Of a stretch of 64,000 bases of DNA, positions 24,227 to 34,996 are shown one piece after another (the stretch's first letter is position 1; each line of letters opens with the position of its first letter). This stretch comes from CAYWRO01 sp964460345. GTDB lineage: Bacteria; Planctomycetota; Phycisphaerae; Phycisphaerales; UBA1924. The notes beneath the pieces were generated by a model. That model did no database searches, was not told the origin of the DNA, and worked only from the letters and a program-made list of their open reading frames with translations. The DNA lies in contig CAYWRO010000007.1 in the NCBI GenBank assembly GCA_964460345.1, positions 1 to 64,000 of the forward strand, in the 5' to 3' direction. The translations under genes and the position numbers were made by a program.

Positions 24227-27200
24227 ATGGCCCCCAGGTTCCCTCGCGCTCTATCCCTTCACCCTACTTGTCTCCCGCTGCCCCCCTCTTTCGGGCCCCC
24301 TTCCGCGGCATCGTCTTGCCTCCCTGCGGCACGCCGGTGGGGCGCGGCTGCGCTCGTGATCGCGTGCGTGCTTGCCAGCGCGGGGGCCGTGCAGCCGGAA
24401 TCGCCCGGGACGGCTCCGCCGGCGCCCGCGACGCCGGAGACGGGCGACGCCCAGCAGGAGGATGGAGGCGGGGGGCAGGCGCTGCTGGATGAAGAGGCTC
24501 TCGCGCGCTTTGAGCGGCTGCTGGAGCGGCGGCCCTTCCACGACGCCGCGTTCAACGAGATGGTCAAATCGTTCGCCGAACGCGGCGAACTGGCGAAGCT
24601 GGTCACGGCCTACGAGCAGCGTGTCGCCGCGCTGCCGGAGGCGATGCCGCCGCGGGTGATCCTGGCGCGCCTGCAACTGCGCGTGGGAGAGGCCGAAGCG
24701 GCGGCCGAGACCGCAGCGACGATCACCCTGCCGGAAGATTCGCGCGACGGCGGTGCGCTGCTGATCCTGCGCTCGTCGATCGCTGAACGGCTCGGGCGGC
24801 TGGAAGAGGCGCGCGGGCTGCTCGGGGAAGCCCTCGCGGCCGAAGCCACCATCGCCGGCAAACTCGACCTGGCCGAAGCGCTGGCCGACCTGCATCTGCG
24901 GGCGGGAGCAAAGCAGGAAGCCGCGGCGGTGCTGACGGACCTGTCAGCGAGCTTGCAGGGGGAGTATCTCTACCGCAAGCGAATCGCCGATGCGCTCGCC
25001 CAGCGCGCTCTGCACGAGGCGGCCGTGGCCGAGTACGACGCGCTGCTGGAGATCGTCGGCAACCACGCCGAGCGGCGCTGCGAGGTGCTGCGGCAGATGG
25101 GACGCTCGCAGGAACGGCTCAACCGGCCGGCGGAGGCGATCGAGTCGTACACGCAGGCGATCAGCCTGCTCGCCGACGACCACTGGCTGCAGCGTGAGTT
25201 GCAGGACCGCGTCGTGGGCCTGTACAGGGCCTCCGGAAAGCTCGAGGAACTTGTGGCCTACTGCCGCGGGCAGATCGAACGCTCGCCGACGCACGTGGCG
25301 ATGCGCTCCCTGCTGGCCGAGGTGCTCTCGGCCCAGGGTGATGTGGATGGCGCCCGCGCGGTGCTCGCGGAAGCGGTTGAACTCTTCCCCGCGGACCGTT
25401 CGCTGAGCGAGCGTCGCATCGCGATGCTCGATCGCGCTGGGGATGTGGAGGCTGCCTTCGGCGAGCACGAGCGAATCATCGCCGAGCACCCCACGGACCT
25501 CGAGTTGTACATCGCCTACGGCCAGGCGCTGGCCCGGCACGAGCGCGTCGACGCCGCCCGCAACCAGTGGCGTCGCGTGCTGAACGATGAACTGGCCGAC
25601 GCCGGGACGGCCCTGCGCCTGGCGCAGATCTTCGAGCTGCACGGCATGCGCGAGGATGCCGCCCAGTGCTACGAACGGGCGATCACGCTCGCGCCGCATC
25701 GGCCCGATGCGTACCTCGCGCTGAGCCGCCTGAAGCGCACCGGAGAGGATGACGCCGGGGCGCTGGCGGTGCTGGAAGACATGTCGGCGGCCAACGCTGA
25801 AGATGCGGGGATGCAGGCGGAACTGGCCGGTGCGCTGCTCGGCTTCGGCCGGACCGATGAAGCGCTGGCCGCGATCGAGCGGGCGGTCGCCCTGGCGCCG
25901 CAGAATGTGCGCTTCCACGCGTCCCGCGCTGACCTGCTGGTGCGAGCTGGACGGCTGGAAGAAGCGCTGCGCGTGCAGCGCGAGACGATCGAACTCATCC
26001 GCAATCCGGTTGAGCAGGCCCAGGCGGTCAGCGGATTAGTCAGCGCGTACGCCTCGGCGGGCAAGCTGACGGAACTGAAGGACGCCGAAACGGCGGCGTT
26101 GGACGATCAAGGCGAGGATGAGGTCCGGCTGCTCCTGTTGGCCCGCGTGGCGGACGCCGAGCGGGACTTTGTCGCATCACGGCAGTGGCTGCAGCGGTTG
26201 TTGGAACTCTCGCCCGCGCACGAAGAGGCGCATCGGCAACTCGCCAGGCTGCACGAAGCGGTGGGGGATGTGGATGCGGCGATCGGCTCGTACCGGACGC
26301 TGATTGAGCGCCATCCGGCCCGCGCCCGCCAGTACTACCAGGCGATCGTCGACGCCATGCTCGCCTACGGCGACAAGGCTGGTGCAGTGCGCACGCTGCA
26401 ACGGCTGCGGCAGGAAGCCGGCGGAAACGTGACCGTGCTGACGTCCGTCGCCGAGCAATTGGTCCGGCTCGAAGAACTCGAGGACGGGCTGGCGTGCTAC
26501 GAGGAGAGCCTGCGCGTTCAGCCAGGGCGACACGAAGTCCGGCTCGCATACGCCAAGGCGCTGCAGGAGGCGGGGCGGCTTGAGGATGCGCTCGTGGAGC
26601 TGCGCACGGCTTCTGCGCAGACGGCCGACCGGGACACCGCCGCCGAAGCGCTCGGACGGCTGCACGAGGTGGCCGGTGACCTGGGCGTCGTTGATGACCT
26701 GCTGGACGAACTGGAGACGCGCGTTCTGCAGCGGCCGGAAGAGACGGCCCTTGCCGCGACGGTCTCGCGGCTGCTCATCCAGGAGTATGAGTATGCCCGT
26801 GCGATGGAACTGATTGATGCGGTGCTGCGTTCGCGGCCGCGCGAAGCGGAGTTGTTGCTGGTTCGCGCCGAGTTGCTTCGGCGGCTGGCGAGGTTTGACG
26901 AGGCGCTGGAGACGTATCGCGATGCGCTGCCGCTGCCGGGCGTGGACCGCGACCTTGTGCTCGGTGAGATGGGACGGGCGTGCTTCGAGGCCGGCCGGGT
27001 TGACGAAGCGCGGCGCGCGTGGATGCAGATCGGCCACCGGATGTACGCCGGATCGCTGCTTCGCAACAACGGGCTGCTGGATGAGGCAGTTGAAGTCCTG
27101 CGCGAAGGGATCCGGCTCAAGCCGGATGACCACGGGCTGCATCGCAATCTCATCGAGGCGCTGCAGGCCGCAGGCCGCGTTGATGAGGCGCTGGAAGCCG

Positions 27201-30200
27201 CCCGACGCCTGCTCGACCTCGAGCCGGGCAACGCGGCGAACATCAAGCAACTCGCCAAGGCGTACCTTGACCGGGGGGACCGTGCCGCCGCGGCTGAGAT
27301 CGCCGGACGGCTGTTCAGTGCGGATGTGTCGACCCCGAGCACGACGGGGCAACGGTCAGGCTCAGCAAGCCGCGGCGGCAACGCCCTGTTCACGGCCATG
27401 CAGGCCGGTGGATACGGGGCCGCCGGACCGACGAACCTCGAAGGCGCCGTCGGGTTCTTTCGCCAGCATGGCTTGGTGGGGGAACTCGAATCGATCATCG
27501 AAGACCAGTTGGTGAGGCAGCCGGCCAATCCGCTGCTCCGTCTCACGGCGGTGGGGCTGTACAGTGAGGCGTTCGCCCGCCCCGAACGAGCCTTGGAACT
27601 GCTGGAAGAACTGGAGTCGCTGGAGTTTCCGCTTGAGTACCAGGCCTGGTTGGGGCAGTGCTCCCAGCGCGACTTCTTCCGCATGATGCGATACCAGATG
27701 ATCGGCACCAGGCCGGCGCTGCGCGATGCGCGGCTCACGGCGCTGGGCGGGCGCGACGATCTGTCACGCGATGAAATGCTGGAACTGGCGATGATCCGCC
27801 AGTCGCAGGGCAACATTAATGATGCCATTACGTTGCTTACCGAAGCGATTTCGACCAACTCCGACGATGTGCTCTCGCTGAGCGCGCTGACGGACGCTCT
27901 GGTGAAGGCGGAGCGTTTCGAGGAAGCCGAGCCGCACGCGCGGCGGCTTGTGGACCTGATGCGCGGCGAGCACGAACGCCTGCAGGCGGAGATGGTCGAA
28001 CGGGTTCGCCGGGACTTCGTTCGCACACTGCCCGTCCAGTTGCAGCTGCGCGTGACAGAGGACCTGATCCGCGATGTTGCGCACAAGTGGACGCTTGGAC
28101 ACGGCATGGCCGCCGATCTGTCGGGAACCGCACACACGATGGGGTACCTGCGGGCACGGATGACACTCGCAACCATCCATGCGGAGACTGGCCGGATCGA
28201 GGAAGCGCGGGCGATCTGGCAGGAACTGACGCCGCGGCACGAGGCGGATTCGGAAGGGTGGACAACGCTCGCCAGCGTGGTGCAGTTGTACGACCAGGAT
28301 GACCTGGCGTTCGAGTATTACTGGAACGCGATGGAGGCGAGCAAGCGGTCCGCCGGCGATCCGCTCCTGCGGCGCATCTTCGCCGACAGCACGAGCCGGT
28401 ACTGGTACGCTGCCCAGGCGGCGCCCATCGACAGCGCATTCAACAAGGTTGTCGAGGCGTTCCGCTCTCGGGACCGTCTCGTCGAGTTGTACGACTTTCT
28501 GCGAGACAGCGGCCAGACCACTCGTGCGGGCTGGATCGCAGAGCAGTACAAGCTGAATGAGAAGTTGAAGCAGCTTTATGCCACACGCATTGCGGAAGGG
28601 CGGGGGCGCTTCAAGGCCGCGGACGACGCCCTGGCGGCCAGTCCGGCGTGGTTTGCGGAGGTCTGTAAGCTCGCGGAGTTGCTTGACGCCGAGGGGGATT
28701 GGCCGTCGGCCAAGGCGGCCTACGTCGATTATCTGGAGACCTTTCCGGACGAACTCTGCCTTCTGCTGACGCTCAGTGATGTCGCCGAGGTGCAAGGCGA
28801 ACTGGATGAGGCCGTCGCATGGGAGGAGCGGGCGATCGAGTGCAAGCGGCGGCTCTCGCGAACCGCCCGAGTGTGGGCGATGCGCGAGGTTCTGGTCACG
28901 CCGCGCATGCCGACCGTTCTGGATTCCCGGATGGATACGTGGTCATGGTCGTCGCGCTGGTCGGACGCGACGACGCGGGGGTGGTGGGGACAGGCGAGTG
29001 AACGCGAGTCGCTCGAGTTGGCAGCTTCCTGGATGCGGGTCGCAAGGTTGCGTCTTGGCCAGGGCAACACCATCGCAGCCGGTGAGGCCATGGAGCGTGC
29101 GCTGACTGCGCGCGGACCATCACAACAGGGTGTTTCCAGGCAGGTGCTCAATGAGATCCGTCAACGGCGGCTGGTTGCTCCGATGCTGCCGGTGCTCCGG
29201 GCGATGGCGGTTCAGTCGCCCGACGATGAACAGGTGCAACTGGCCTTTGGAGAGTCGCTCGAGGCCAACGGTCGTCCGGAGGTCGCGGCGGAGGTGTACC
29301 GGCGGCTGCTCCGCCACGGCGTTTCGAACGTGAGTGTTCTGTCGCAGGTGCAGCAGCGATTGAGTGTTCTGGCGCCGGAGGAGGCGGGCGCCGGCTCTGA
29401 TACGCTCGCATCGCTTGAGGCGAGCGTGCAGGCTGATCCAACGAACACGAGCGAGCGGCTGCGCCTCGCCAAGGCGTATTACTACTCGCTGCGCATCGAT
29501 GAGGCGCTGGAAGAACTTGAGCGCATTCGGCAGCTCGCGCCGCACCTGGATGGGGTTGAATCGCTTCAGGTCGAGATCCTGACGCTGCGGGGAGAAGACG
29601 AAGCACTGATCGAGGCGCTGCAGGAGCGGGCGCGCCGGGCCAAGAGCGACAACGAGCGTACGGCTGCGCGCGATCGCCTGGCTCGCCTGCTGCTCGGGGC
29701 CGGCAGGATCGAGGAAGCTCTCGAGCAACTCAAACTCGGGACGAATCCGGCCCAACCCGAGTCGTATCACCGGGTGGGGATGCTCCTGCAGTACTACGGA
29801 CGGCACGATGAGGCCATTGAGCAGTTCAAGCTTGCCAGCAAGAGCCAGCAGCACGCCTACGGATCCGGCCGCACAGGCAGCATGCTCGCAAACGCCTACG
29901 TCGCCAAGGGAGATCTGGAGCAGGCGTCTGCGGAGATCCTTGCCGCTGTACAGGAGCAGTTACGACAGACGACCCAGTACGGTGGTGTCTACGCCATGTG
30001 GGGCGGGGACAGTGACCCGTTCCAACCGTTCACCACCCTGTTCATCCTTGAGCCGGAGTTGGAACGGCACGTCCGGACGAAGCTGCTGGCGCTCCGGGAG
30101 GGCAACGAAGCAGACGCGGCATTGACGAAGCTGCTGATGCGCTTCCATCGGCTTGTCGGCGAAAGCGCTGCTGCCGACGCCCTGCTGCAACAGATCGTGC

Positions 30201-33200
30201 AGGAGTCGGCGGCAGATGAACGCTCAATCATGGTCTCAATTGACCGTGCGGTCGACAGCGGCGACTACGACGAAGCCGTCCGCATTGCCCGGCAATTCAT
30301 CAGCCGACAACCAAAGCCAGAAGCCCCGCCGGGAATGCCGCCGCAGTATGCGGGCATGATGGTGCTGATGTCGCCGCGGAATGCGATGGTCTGCAAGCTT
30401 GGCGATCTGTACTGGAAACAGGGGGAGCAGGAGATAGCGTTCGAGACGTATAAGCAGATCGTCGATGAGAAGATCGACGAGACAAGACTGGCGTATGCGA
30501 CGATCTGCGTGCTGCGCGGTCGCATTAAGGAGGCCAGTCAGATCGTCGAGACCACGCTGGAAGCGCAACAGGTCAAATCGCCCGCGCTGCTGCAGTTTCG
30601 TGCGGTCATCGCGGCCCTCGAGGACGAACCGCAAGTCGCCTTCGAACACCTGACGACCATCGCGTCCATGGGTGGGGGCGACGACGACATGTTTGGAATC
30701 GGCGGGGGAGGCGGCGGCATCGATCAAGTGGTGCGCATTGCTGAAGCGGCAGGGATGATCGATGCCCTTGTTGAGTTTCTGAGAGGCAGGATCGAGAAGG
30801 CCCCTTCTGACTGGGAACTTCGGCACACACTGGCGCAGGTGCTCCGCGACGCGGGAAGGGTGGCGGAAGCCGAAAAGATTGTTGAGGAAGCTGCCGGCAA
30901 GCCGGGCATGCGACAGTCGGCGGTGGAACTGCAGCTCGCGTGGGCGCGCCCCGTGGCGGAGCCGGAGGCCCTTGTGCCGCTCTATGAGGAGCTGATTCGT
31001 CTCGCCGAAACGTCAAACGCCGATGCGGCGTCTCGGAACCGCTGGGGCGGCACGGATCCAGCGCAGCAGCATCGACAGGCGCTCGGCGATCTGCTCTGGA
31101 CGCTCGGGCGGCAGGATGAGGCCATCGCACGCTGGACCGAGCGGATGGATCCGAACAACTCGTCCAGCCAGATCGGAATGGCACAACGCCTGATTGAGCG
31201 TGAAGCATTCGACAAGGCGCGGCCTTATCTGCAGCGAGCGATCGAGCTGGACCCGAAATCCAGCGCTGCGCACCGCGCCCTGGCGGGCCTGTGCCACGAA
31301 GAGGGCGATGTCCTTGGGATGCTCGCGCACTTGCGTGTGGTGTTTGAACAGCAACAGGCGCGCGGGATGGATCTCTCGGACGGCTATCGCTATGGCGGCT
31401 CGGGCGGCGGGGGGGAGCAGGCGTGGGCGATTGCGTTGTCGAGCGATCCACAGGTCTCACAGCACCTGGCTACCCTGCCGGACGCTGAACAAACAGATCT
31501 CCGTCTCATGCTCGCCGTGTGGCGGGGTGACTGGGCCGCGGCAGAACAGGTGCTGCAGCAGATGCGTGAGAATCGGCCGTACGACCCCAGCATCTGGACG
31601 CTTCTGATCCGGTGCTACGAGCAGCGCGGTGCGTGGGAGGAGGCCGCGGCGGCTCTGCAGCAGGCGCGCCGACTGGCCGAGACGTCGCTTCCCGATCACC
31701 GCAGGCAGCTTGAGCTGGTCCTTGCGGGCAAGCAGATCCGTGAGGCCGCGGCAGGCACGCGGCAGGGCGGTGGTCCAGCCGCAGCGGCGGGGGGCGCTGG
31801 CTACGTGGGGTACTACGGCGGCTCTTATTACGACCCGTATGGAAGCGCCGATTCAACCACGCAGCGATTGGCAGCAATCCACACCAGGCTCGGCGACTTC
31901 CAGAAGGCAGAGCAGCTTTATCTATCGGGGCGGATGCAGGCAGACGCGATCGCGCCGCTGGCACACATCATGTGGGGCCAGGGGGCGCGCGAGCGGGCGC
32001 TGGAACTGCTGCGCCTGTCCGCAACCATGTTCTCCAACAACCCGTCCGGGCTGGTGCAGTATGCCGACATGCTGGCTGAGGCCGGTGAAATCGATCAAGC
32101 GATCTCACTGCTGAGCAGGGCGTACGCCTACTCAGAGCCGGCGGTTGATGAGCAGTCTGGCTGGTATGCGCGGTACTACTGGGACAGCAGCGAATCCGGC
32201 GTGGACAGCGGCCGGCAGGCCACGTTTGGTCAGTCGCTGCACGCCATGCTGAAGCGATATGGCCGTCTTGAAGGACACCTGAGCGCCCTTGCAGACCACG
32301 TGGGGAATGATCCTGGCGATCTGCCGTCGCGAAGGCTGCTGCTGAGCCTCTACATGCGGGACGGTCGCTGGCGTGATGTTCAGGCGTCGCTTGAAGATTG
32401 GCTCGCGCGACAGCCGGGGGATCCATCCTCGCTCAAACTGGCCTTTCAGGCAGCCCTGCAACTCGGCGACTGGGAGGCCGCGAGGCAAACACTGGAGTTC
32501 TTGCGCGCAGCCGAGCCGGAGCAGACGATTGACTGGCTGATGCACGAAGCGGTGCTCGGGTTGGCTGCCGGCGAGCCGGAGCATGCCGCGGCGGCGCTCG
32601 CCGGCGCATCCATAACCGGCCAACCGATGGAATCGGAAGACGTACTGCGGCTGTGCATCGGCCTGGCGTGCTCCGGCAGGCAGGAAGAAGTCATCCAGAC
32701 ACTGACCGGCCTCGGTCGCGAGCGTACTGAGACGGAGAGTTCGCTCCTGCTTGCTGCTCTCGAAGCGGAAGGGCAATGGGAACGTGCGGCCGGGCTGTCA
32801 CTCGAGCAGTTCTGGCGACAGGATGATGTGACGGCCACGGGGGGTTGGTGGTTCGACGCCTTCCGTCGGGCCGTTCGCGGTGCCGACGCTGCCGCTGTCG
32901 AACTGCGCGAGTTGGGTCCGGCCGGGCAGGTGCTGCGTTCATTGTGCCTCGAGGGAACGGAGGCTGCCGCGGCGCTGTCAACATCGTTGTTGCTCGACCA
33001 TCCCGATGATGTGGACCTGCGCCGGGCGGCGATCTTTGCAGCGTGGCGCACCGGGGATTGGCAGTCCGCCCATCAGGGGAACGAGATGCTTCTGGACTGG
33101 CTGGAACCCCGACGCATGCACGTGTGGATTCGTCCGACGCCGGTGCCGCTGAGCCGGCGTGCCCAACGGTATCTGGAACAGACCAGGGCAGCCGGGCTCG

Positions 33201-34996
33201 ATACCCAGGCCGTGCTGCAGATGTCCATGCAGTACGAATCGATGCTCGAGCAGGTCATCTCTGCAGGCGAGGAGGTTGAGCCGCGACGATACGGCGCGCT
33301 GTATGACGCGCACCTGCGGCTCCGGCTCCGCCTCCTGCGGCACATGGGAGACGCCGACGGATACGAGGTGAATGCGCGGGTTGCGGCCGCGAAGGAGACG
33401 ACCGCGGGTGGCTATGACCCGTACGCCTACTGGCGCAGCAGCGACCTGCAAAACTGGCCGGAAATGCTTCGGGAGCTGCTGTTAGAGCGTGGGAGGTTTG
33501 CTGAGTTCCTGGCCCATTGTGAAGGCATGAGCGTCAGATTGCCTGAGGAAGCCCTGAACGATGTGGCAGCGGCGCACGCAGCGCTTGGTGATGCCGCCGA
33601 GGCGCAAACCTGGCGCCGGCATATTGCCGAGCTCCGCCTTGCACAACTGACGTCAACAGCGCGCCCCTCTTTCGGCACGAGGTCGCCATCGTATTGGTGG
33701 TGGCATCGGAGCGACGATACCGAGAGACAGGTGCTCTCACGGCTTCGATCTGTACGGCTCTTGAGGGCCGACGAGCAGAACGCAGAAGTTTCGGGCCTGA
33801 GCGACCTGGCGCGCGCGGATACCGAGATCGAGTCACACCTGCTCTCCGCCGCCCAACGGATCGGGCCGGGGTGGGAATCAACGCAACTCCTTGATGAGGT
33901 TGTCGATCTCTATCAAGCCACCGATCGCAATGGCGAACTGATTGACCTGCTGGAGAAGGTATGCGGGACCGACAACATGGTTCAGTCGCCACACCTCGCC
34001 GCCTACCTGGGCGCCTGCGCTGCAACAGGAGATCAGGCGCGATTCGGGCGCACACTCGCTTCCATCGAGCGTTTCAGTCCGCGCCTGAAGTCGGAAGCCG
34101 ACCTGCTCCGGCTGGCGATGTGGCGGCTGGGCGGCCAGAGCGACGAGGCCGACGAACTCGAGGCGGCATGTCTTCACAGGTGTGTGCGGAACCGGCCGAA
34201 TCCATCGTCGATCAGCGCCGAACTGCAGCGGGTGCTCAGCAGCATGCTCCGATCCGGCGACGTCGGTCCGGAAGATGCCGCAGCCAGGTGGACGAACCGA
34301 TCACGCGGATCGGCGCTCACCAGCGCTGCCGCGGGCATGCGGACGGTCAGCGAACTGGCCGCGGCACTCGGCGTCAACTACACGGCCGAGGTCGGCGGCG
34401 ACGATCTCACGCTTGACCGACTAGTCGACCTGTACGATCGGTTCGATCTGCCTCTCGATGCAGTTCGCATCCTCGATTTGAAGCTAACGGAACAGACGCT
34501 GCCGGCGCCAGAGCGCGACGCATCGCTCCGGACCCGAGCAATGCTTCTGCACCGGCTGGAACGCGCCGGTGAGGCCAGAGAGACGCTAGAGCCCGTCCTG
34601 CGGCGGTTGACCTCTCAACTGGAGTCGGACGGTTCGGATCCGGCGATCGTCGTTGAACTTGTGAAGACCCTCGGGGATCCCAAGCTGGCTGATGACGCGG
34701 ATCGTGCTCTCGCGACCTTGAGGGCGGCGAAGGAACAGGATCCGCTTCTCGACCTTGATGGGCGGCTCGAAGCGGATCTTCTCTTCAAGGTCGGCCGGAA
34801 CGAAGAGGCCTGGACCCTGTATCAGAAGTGCTTCGAGGCGGGCGCAATCCGATACACTGATGCCACATCGGTCTTACAGGCCGGGATTGCCGGAGCAAGT
34901 GGGGGCGATGAAGCGGCCCAGACTTTCCTGCGGTTCGGGCTGTGGCGAAGCCCGTCGCATGAACTAGCTGCCCGCGCCAGGGAGTTGGTCAGGTGA
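24227..34996 (+). CDS. Giant TPR-repeat protein (3589 residues)
   Basis: The longest gene in the window, about 10.8 kb. After a basic N-terminus and one hydrophobic helix (WGAAALVIACVLASAGA, about residues 38-54), which may be a signal peptide or anchor, nearly all of it is tandem TPR-like helix pairs. Examples: AAVAEYDALLEIVGNHAERR, RTDEALAAIERAVALAPQN, RVDEALEAARRLLDLEPGN, DEALEELERIRQLAPHLDGV. Glycine/tyrosine-rich interruptions occur near residues 2150, 2385 and 2525 (GYVGYYGGSYYDPYGS). No enzyme motif was seen. AGGAGG lies about 10 bp before ATG 24227. Its stop overlaps the next start, so it is co-translated with the MoxR/DUF58/VWA genes and probably scaffolds that complex outside the cytoplasmic membrane (inference). 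Confidence 0.92.
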   Translation: MAPRFPRALSLHPTCLPLPPSFGPPSAASSCLPAARRWGAAALVIACVLASAGAVQPESPGTAPPAPATPETGDAQQEDGGGGQALLDEEALARFERLLERRPFHDAAFNEMVKSFAERGELAKLVTAYEQRVAALPEAMPPRVILARLQLRVGEAEAAAETAATITLPEDSRDGGALLILRSSIAERLGRLEEARGLLGEALAAEATIAGKLDLAEALADLHLRAGAKQEAAAVLTDLSASLQGEYLYRKRIADALAQRALHEAAVAEYDALLEIVGNHAERRCEVLRQMGRSQERLNRPAEAIESYTQAISLLADDHWLQRELQDRVVGLYRASGKLEELVAYCRGQIERSPTHVAMRSLLAEVLSAQGDVDGARAVLAEAVELFPADRSLSERRIAMLDRAGDVEAAFGEHERIIAEHPTDLELYIAYGQALARHERVDAARNQWRRVLNDELADAGTALRLAQIFELHGMREDAAQCYERAITLAPHRPDAYLALSRLKRTGEDDAGALAVLEDMSAANAEDAGMQAELAGALLGFGRTDEALAAIERAVALAPQNVRFHASRADLLVRAGRLEEALRVQRETIELIRNPVEQAQAVSGLVSAYASAGKLTELKDAETAALDDQGEDEVRLLLLARVADAERDFVASRQWLQRLLELSPAHEEAHRQLARLHEAVGDVDAAIGSYRTLIERHPARARQYYQAIVDAMLAYGDKAGAVRTLQRLRQEAGGNVTVLTSVAEQLVRLEELEDGLACYEESLRVQPGRHEVRLAYAKALQEAGRLEDALVELRTASAQTADRDTAAEALGRLHEVAGDLGVVDDLLDELETRVLQRPEETALAATVSRLLIQEYEYARAMELIDAVLRSRPREAELLLVRAELLRRLARFDEALETYRDALPLPGVDRDLVLGEMGRACFEAGRVDEARRAWMQIGHRMYAGSLLRNNGLLDEAVEVLREGIRLKPDDHGLHRNLIEALQAAGRVDEALEAARRLLDLEPGNAANIKQLAKAYLDRGDRAAAAEIAGRLFSADVSTPSTTGQRSGSASRGGNALFTAMQAGGYGAAGPTNLEGAVGFFRQHGLVGELESIIEDQLVRQPANPLLRLTAVGLYSEAFARPERALELLEELESLEFPLEYQAWLGQCSQRDFFRMMRYQMIGTRPALRDARLTALGGRDDLSRDEMLELAMIRQSQGNINDAITLLTEAISTNSDDVLSLSALTDALVKAERFEEAEPHARRLVDLMRGEHERLQAEMVERVRRDFVRTLPVQLQLRVTEDLIRDVAHKWTLGHGMAADLSGTAHTMGYLRARMTLATIHAETGRIEEARAIWQELTPRHEADSEGWTTLASVVQLYDQDDLAFEYYWNAMEASKRSAGDPLLRRIFADSTSRYWYAAQAAPIDSAFNKVVEAFRSRDRLVELYDFLRDSGQTTRAGWIAEQYKLNEKLKQLYATRIAEGRGRFKAADDALAASPAWFAEVCKLAELLDAEGDWPSAKAAYVDYLETFPDELCLLLTLSDVAEVQGELDEAVAWEERAIECKRRLSRTARVWAMREVLVTPRMPTVLDSRMDTWSWSSRWSDATTRGWWGQASERESLELAASWMRVARLRLGQGNTIAAGEAMERALTARGPSQQGVSRQVLNEIRQRRLVAPMLPVLRAMAVQSPDDEQVQLAFGESLEANGRPEVAAEVYRRLLRHGVSNVSVLSQVQQRLSVLAPEEAGAGSDTLASLEASVQADPTNTSERLRLAKAYYYSLRIDEALEELERIRQLAPHLDGVESLQVEILTLRGEDEALIEALQERARRAKSDNERTAARDRLARLLLGAGRIEEALEQLKLGTNPAQPESYHRVGMLLQYYGRHDEAIEQFKLASKSQQHAYGSGRTGSMLANAYVAKGDLEQASAEILAAVQEQLRQTTQYGGVYAMWGGDSDPFQPFTTLFILEPELERHVRTKLLALREGNEADAALTKLLMRFHRLVGESAAADALLQQIVQESAADERSIMVSIDRAVDSGDYDEAVRIARQFISRQPKPEAPPGMPPQYAGMMVLMSPRNAMVCKLGDLYWKQGEQEIAFETYKQIVDEKIDETRLAYATICVLRGRIKEASQIVETTLEAQQVKSPALLQFRAVIAALEDEPQVAFEHLTTIASMGGGDDDMFGIGGGGGGIDQVVRIAEAAGMIDALVEFLRGRIEKAPSDWELRHTLAQVLRDAGRVAEAEKIVEEAAGKPGMRQSAVELQLAWARPVAEPEALVPLYEELIRLAETSNADAASRNRWGGTDPAQQHRQALGDLLWTLGRQDEAIARWTERMDPNNSSSQIGMAQRLIEREAFDKARPYLQRAIELDPKSSAAHRALAGLCHEEGDVLGMLAHLRVVFEQQQARGMDLSDGYRYGGSGGGGEQAWAIALSSDPQVSQHLATLPDAEQTDLRLMLAVWRGDWAAAEQVLQQMRENRPYDPSIWTLLIRCYEQRGAWEEAAAALQQARRLAETSLPDHRRQLELVLAGKQIREAAAGTRQGGGPAAAAGGAGYVGYYGGSYYDPYGSADSTTQRLAAIHTRLGDFQKAEQLYLSGRMQADAIAPLAHIMWGQGARERALELLRLSATMFSNNPSGLVQYADMLAEAGEIDQAISLLSRAYAYSEPAVDEQSGWYARYYWDSSESGVDSGRQATFGQSLHAMLKRYGRLEGHLSALADHVGNDPGDLPSRRLLLSLYMRDGRWRDVQASLEDWLARQPGDPSSLKLAFQAALQLGDWEAARQTLEFLRAAEPEQTIDWLMHEAVLGLAAGEPEHAAAALAGASITGQPMESEDVLRLCIGLACSGRQEEVIQTLTGLGRERTETESSLLLAALEAEGQWERAAGLSLEQFWRQDDVTATGGWWFDAFRRAVRGADAAAVELRELGPAGQVLRSLCLEGTEAAAALSTSLLLDHPDDVDLRRAAIFAAWRTGDWQSAHQGNEMLLDWLEPRRMHVWIRPTPVPLSRRAQRYLEQTRAAGLDTQAVLQMSMQYESMLEQVISAGEEVEPRRYGALYDAHLRLRLRLLRHMGDADGYEVNARVAAAKETTAGGYDPYAYWRSSDLQNWPEMLRELLLERGRFAEFLAHCEGMSVRLPEEALNDVAAAHAALGDAAEAQTWRRHIAELRLAQLTSTARPSFGTRSPSYWWWHRSDDTERQVLSRLRSVRLLRADEQNAEVSGLSDLARADTEIESHLLSAAQRIGPGWESTQLLDEVVDLYQATDRNGELIDLLEKVCGTDNMVQSPHLAAYLGACAATGDQARFGRTLASIERFSPRLKSEADLLRLAMWRLGGQSDEADELEAACLHRCVRNRPNPSSISAELQRVLSSMLRSGDVGPEDAAARWTNRSRGSALTSAAAGMRTVSELAAALGVNYTAEVGGDDLTLDRLVDLYDRFDLPLDAVRILDLKLTEQTLPAPERDASLRTRAMLLHRLERAGEARETLEPVLRRLTSQLESDGSDPAIVVELVKTLGDPKLADDADRALATLRAAKEQDPLLDLDGRLEADLLFKVGRNEEAWTLYQKCFEAGAIRYTDATSVLQAGIAGASGGDEAAQTFLRFGLWRSPSHELAARARELVR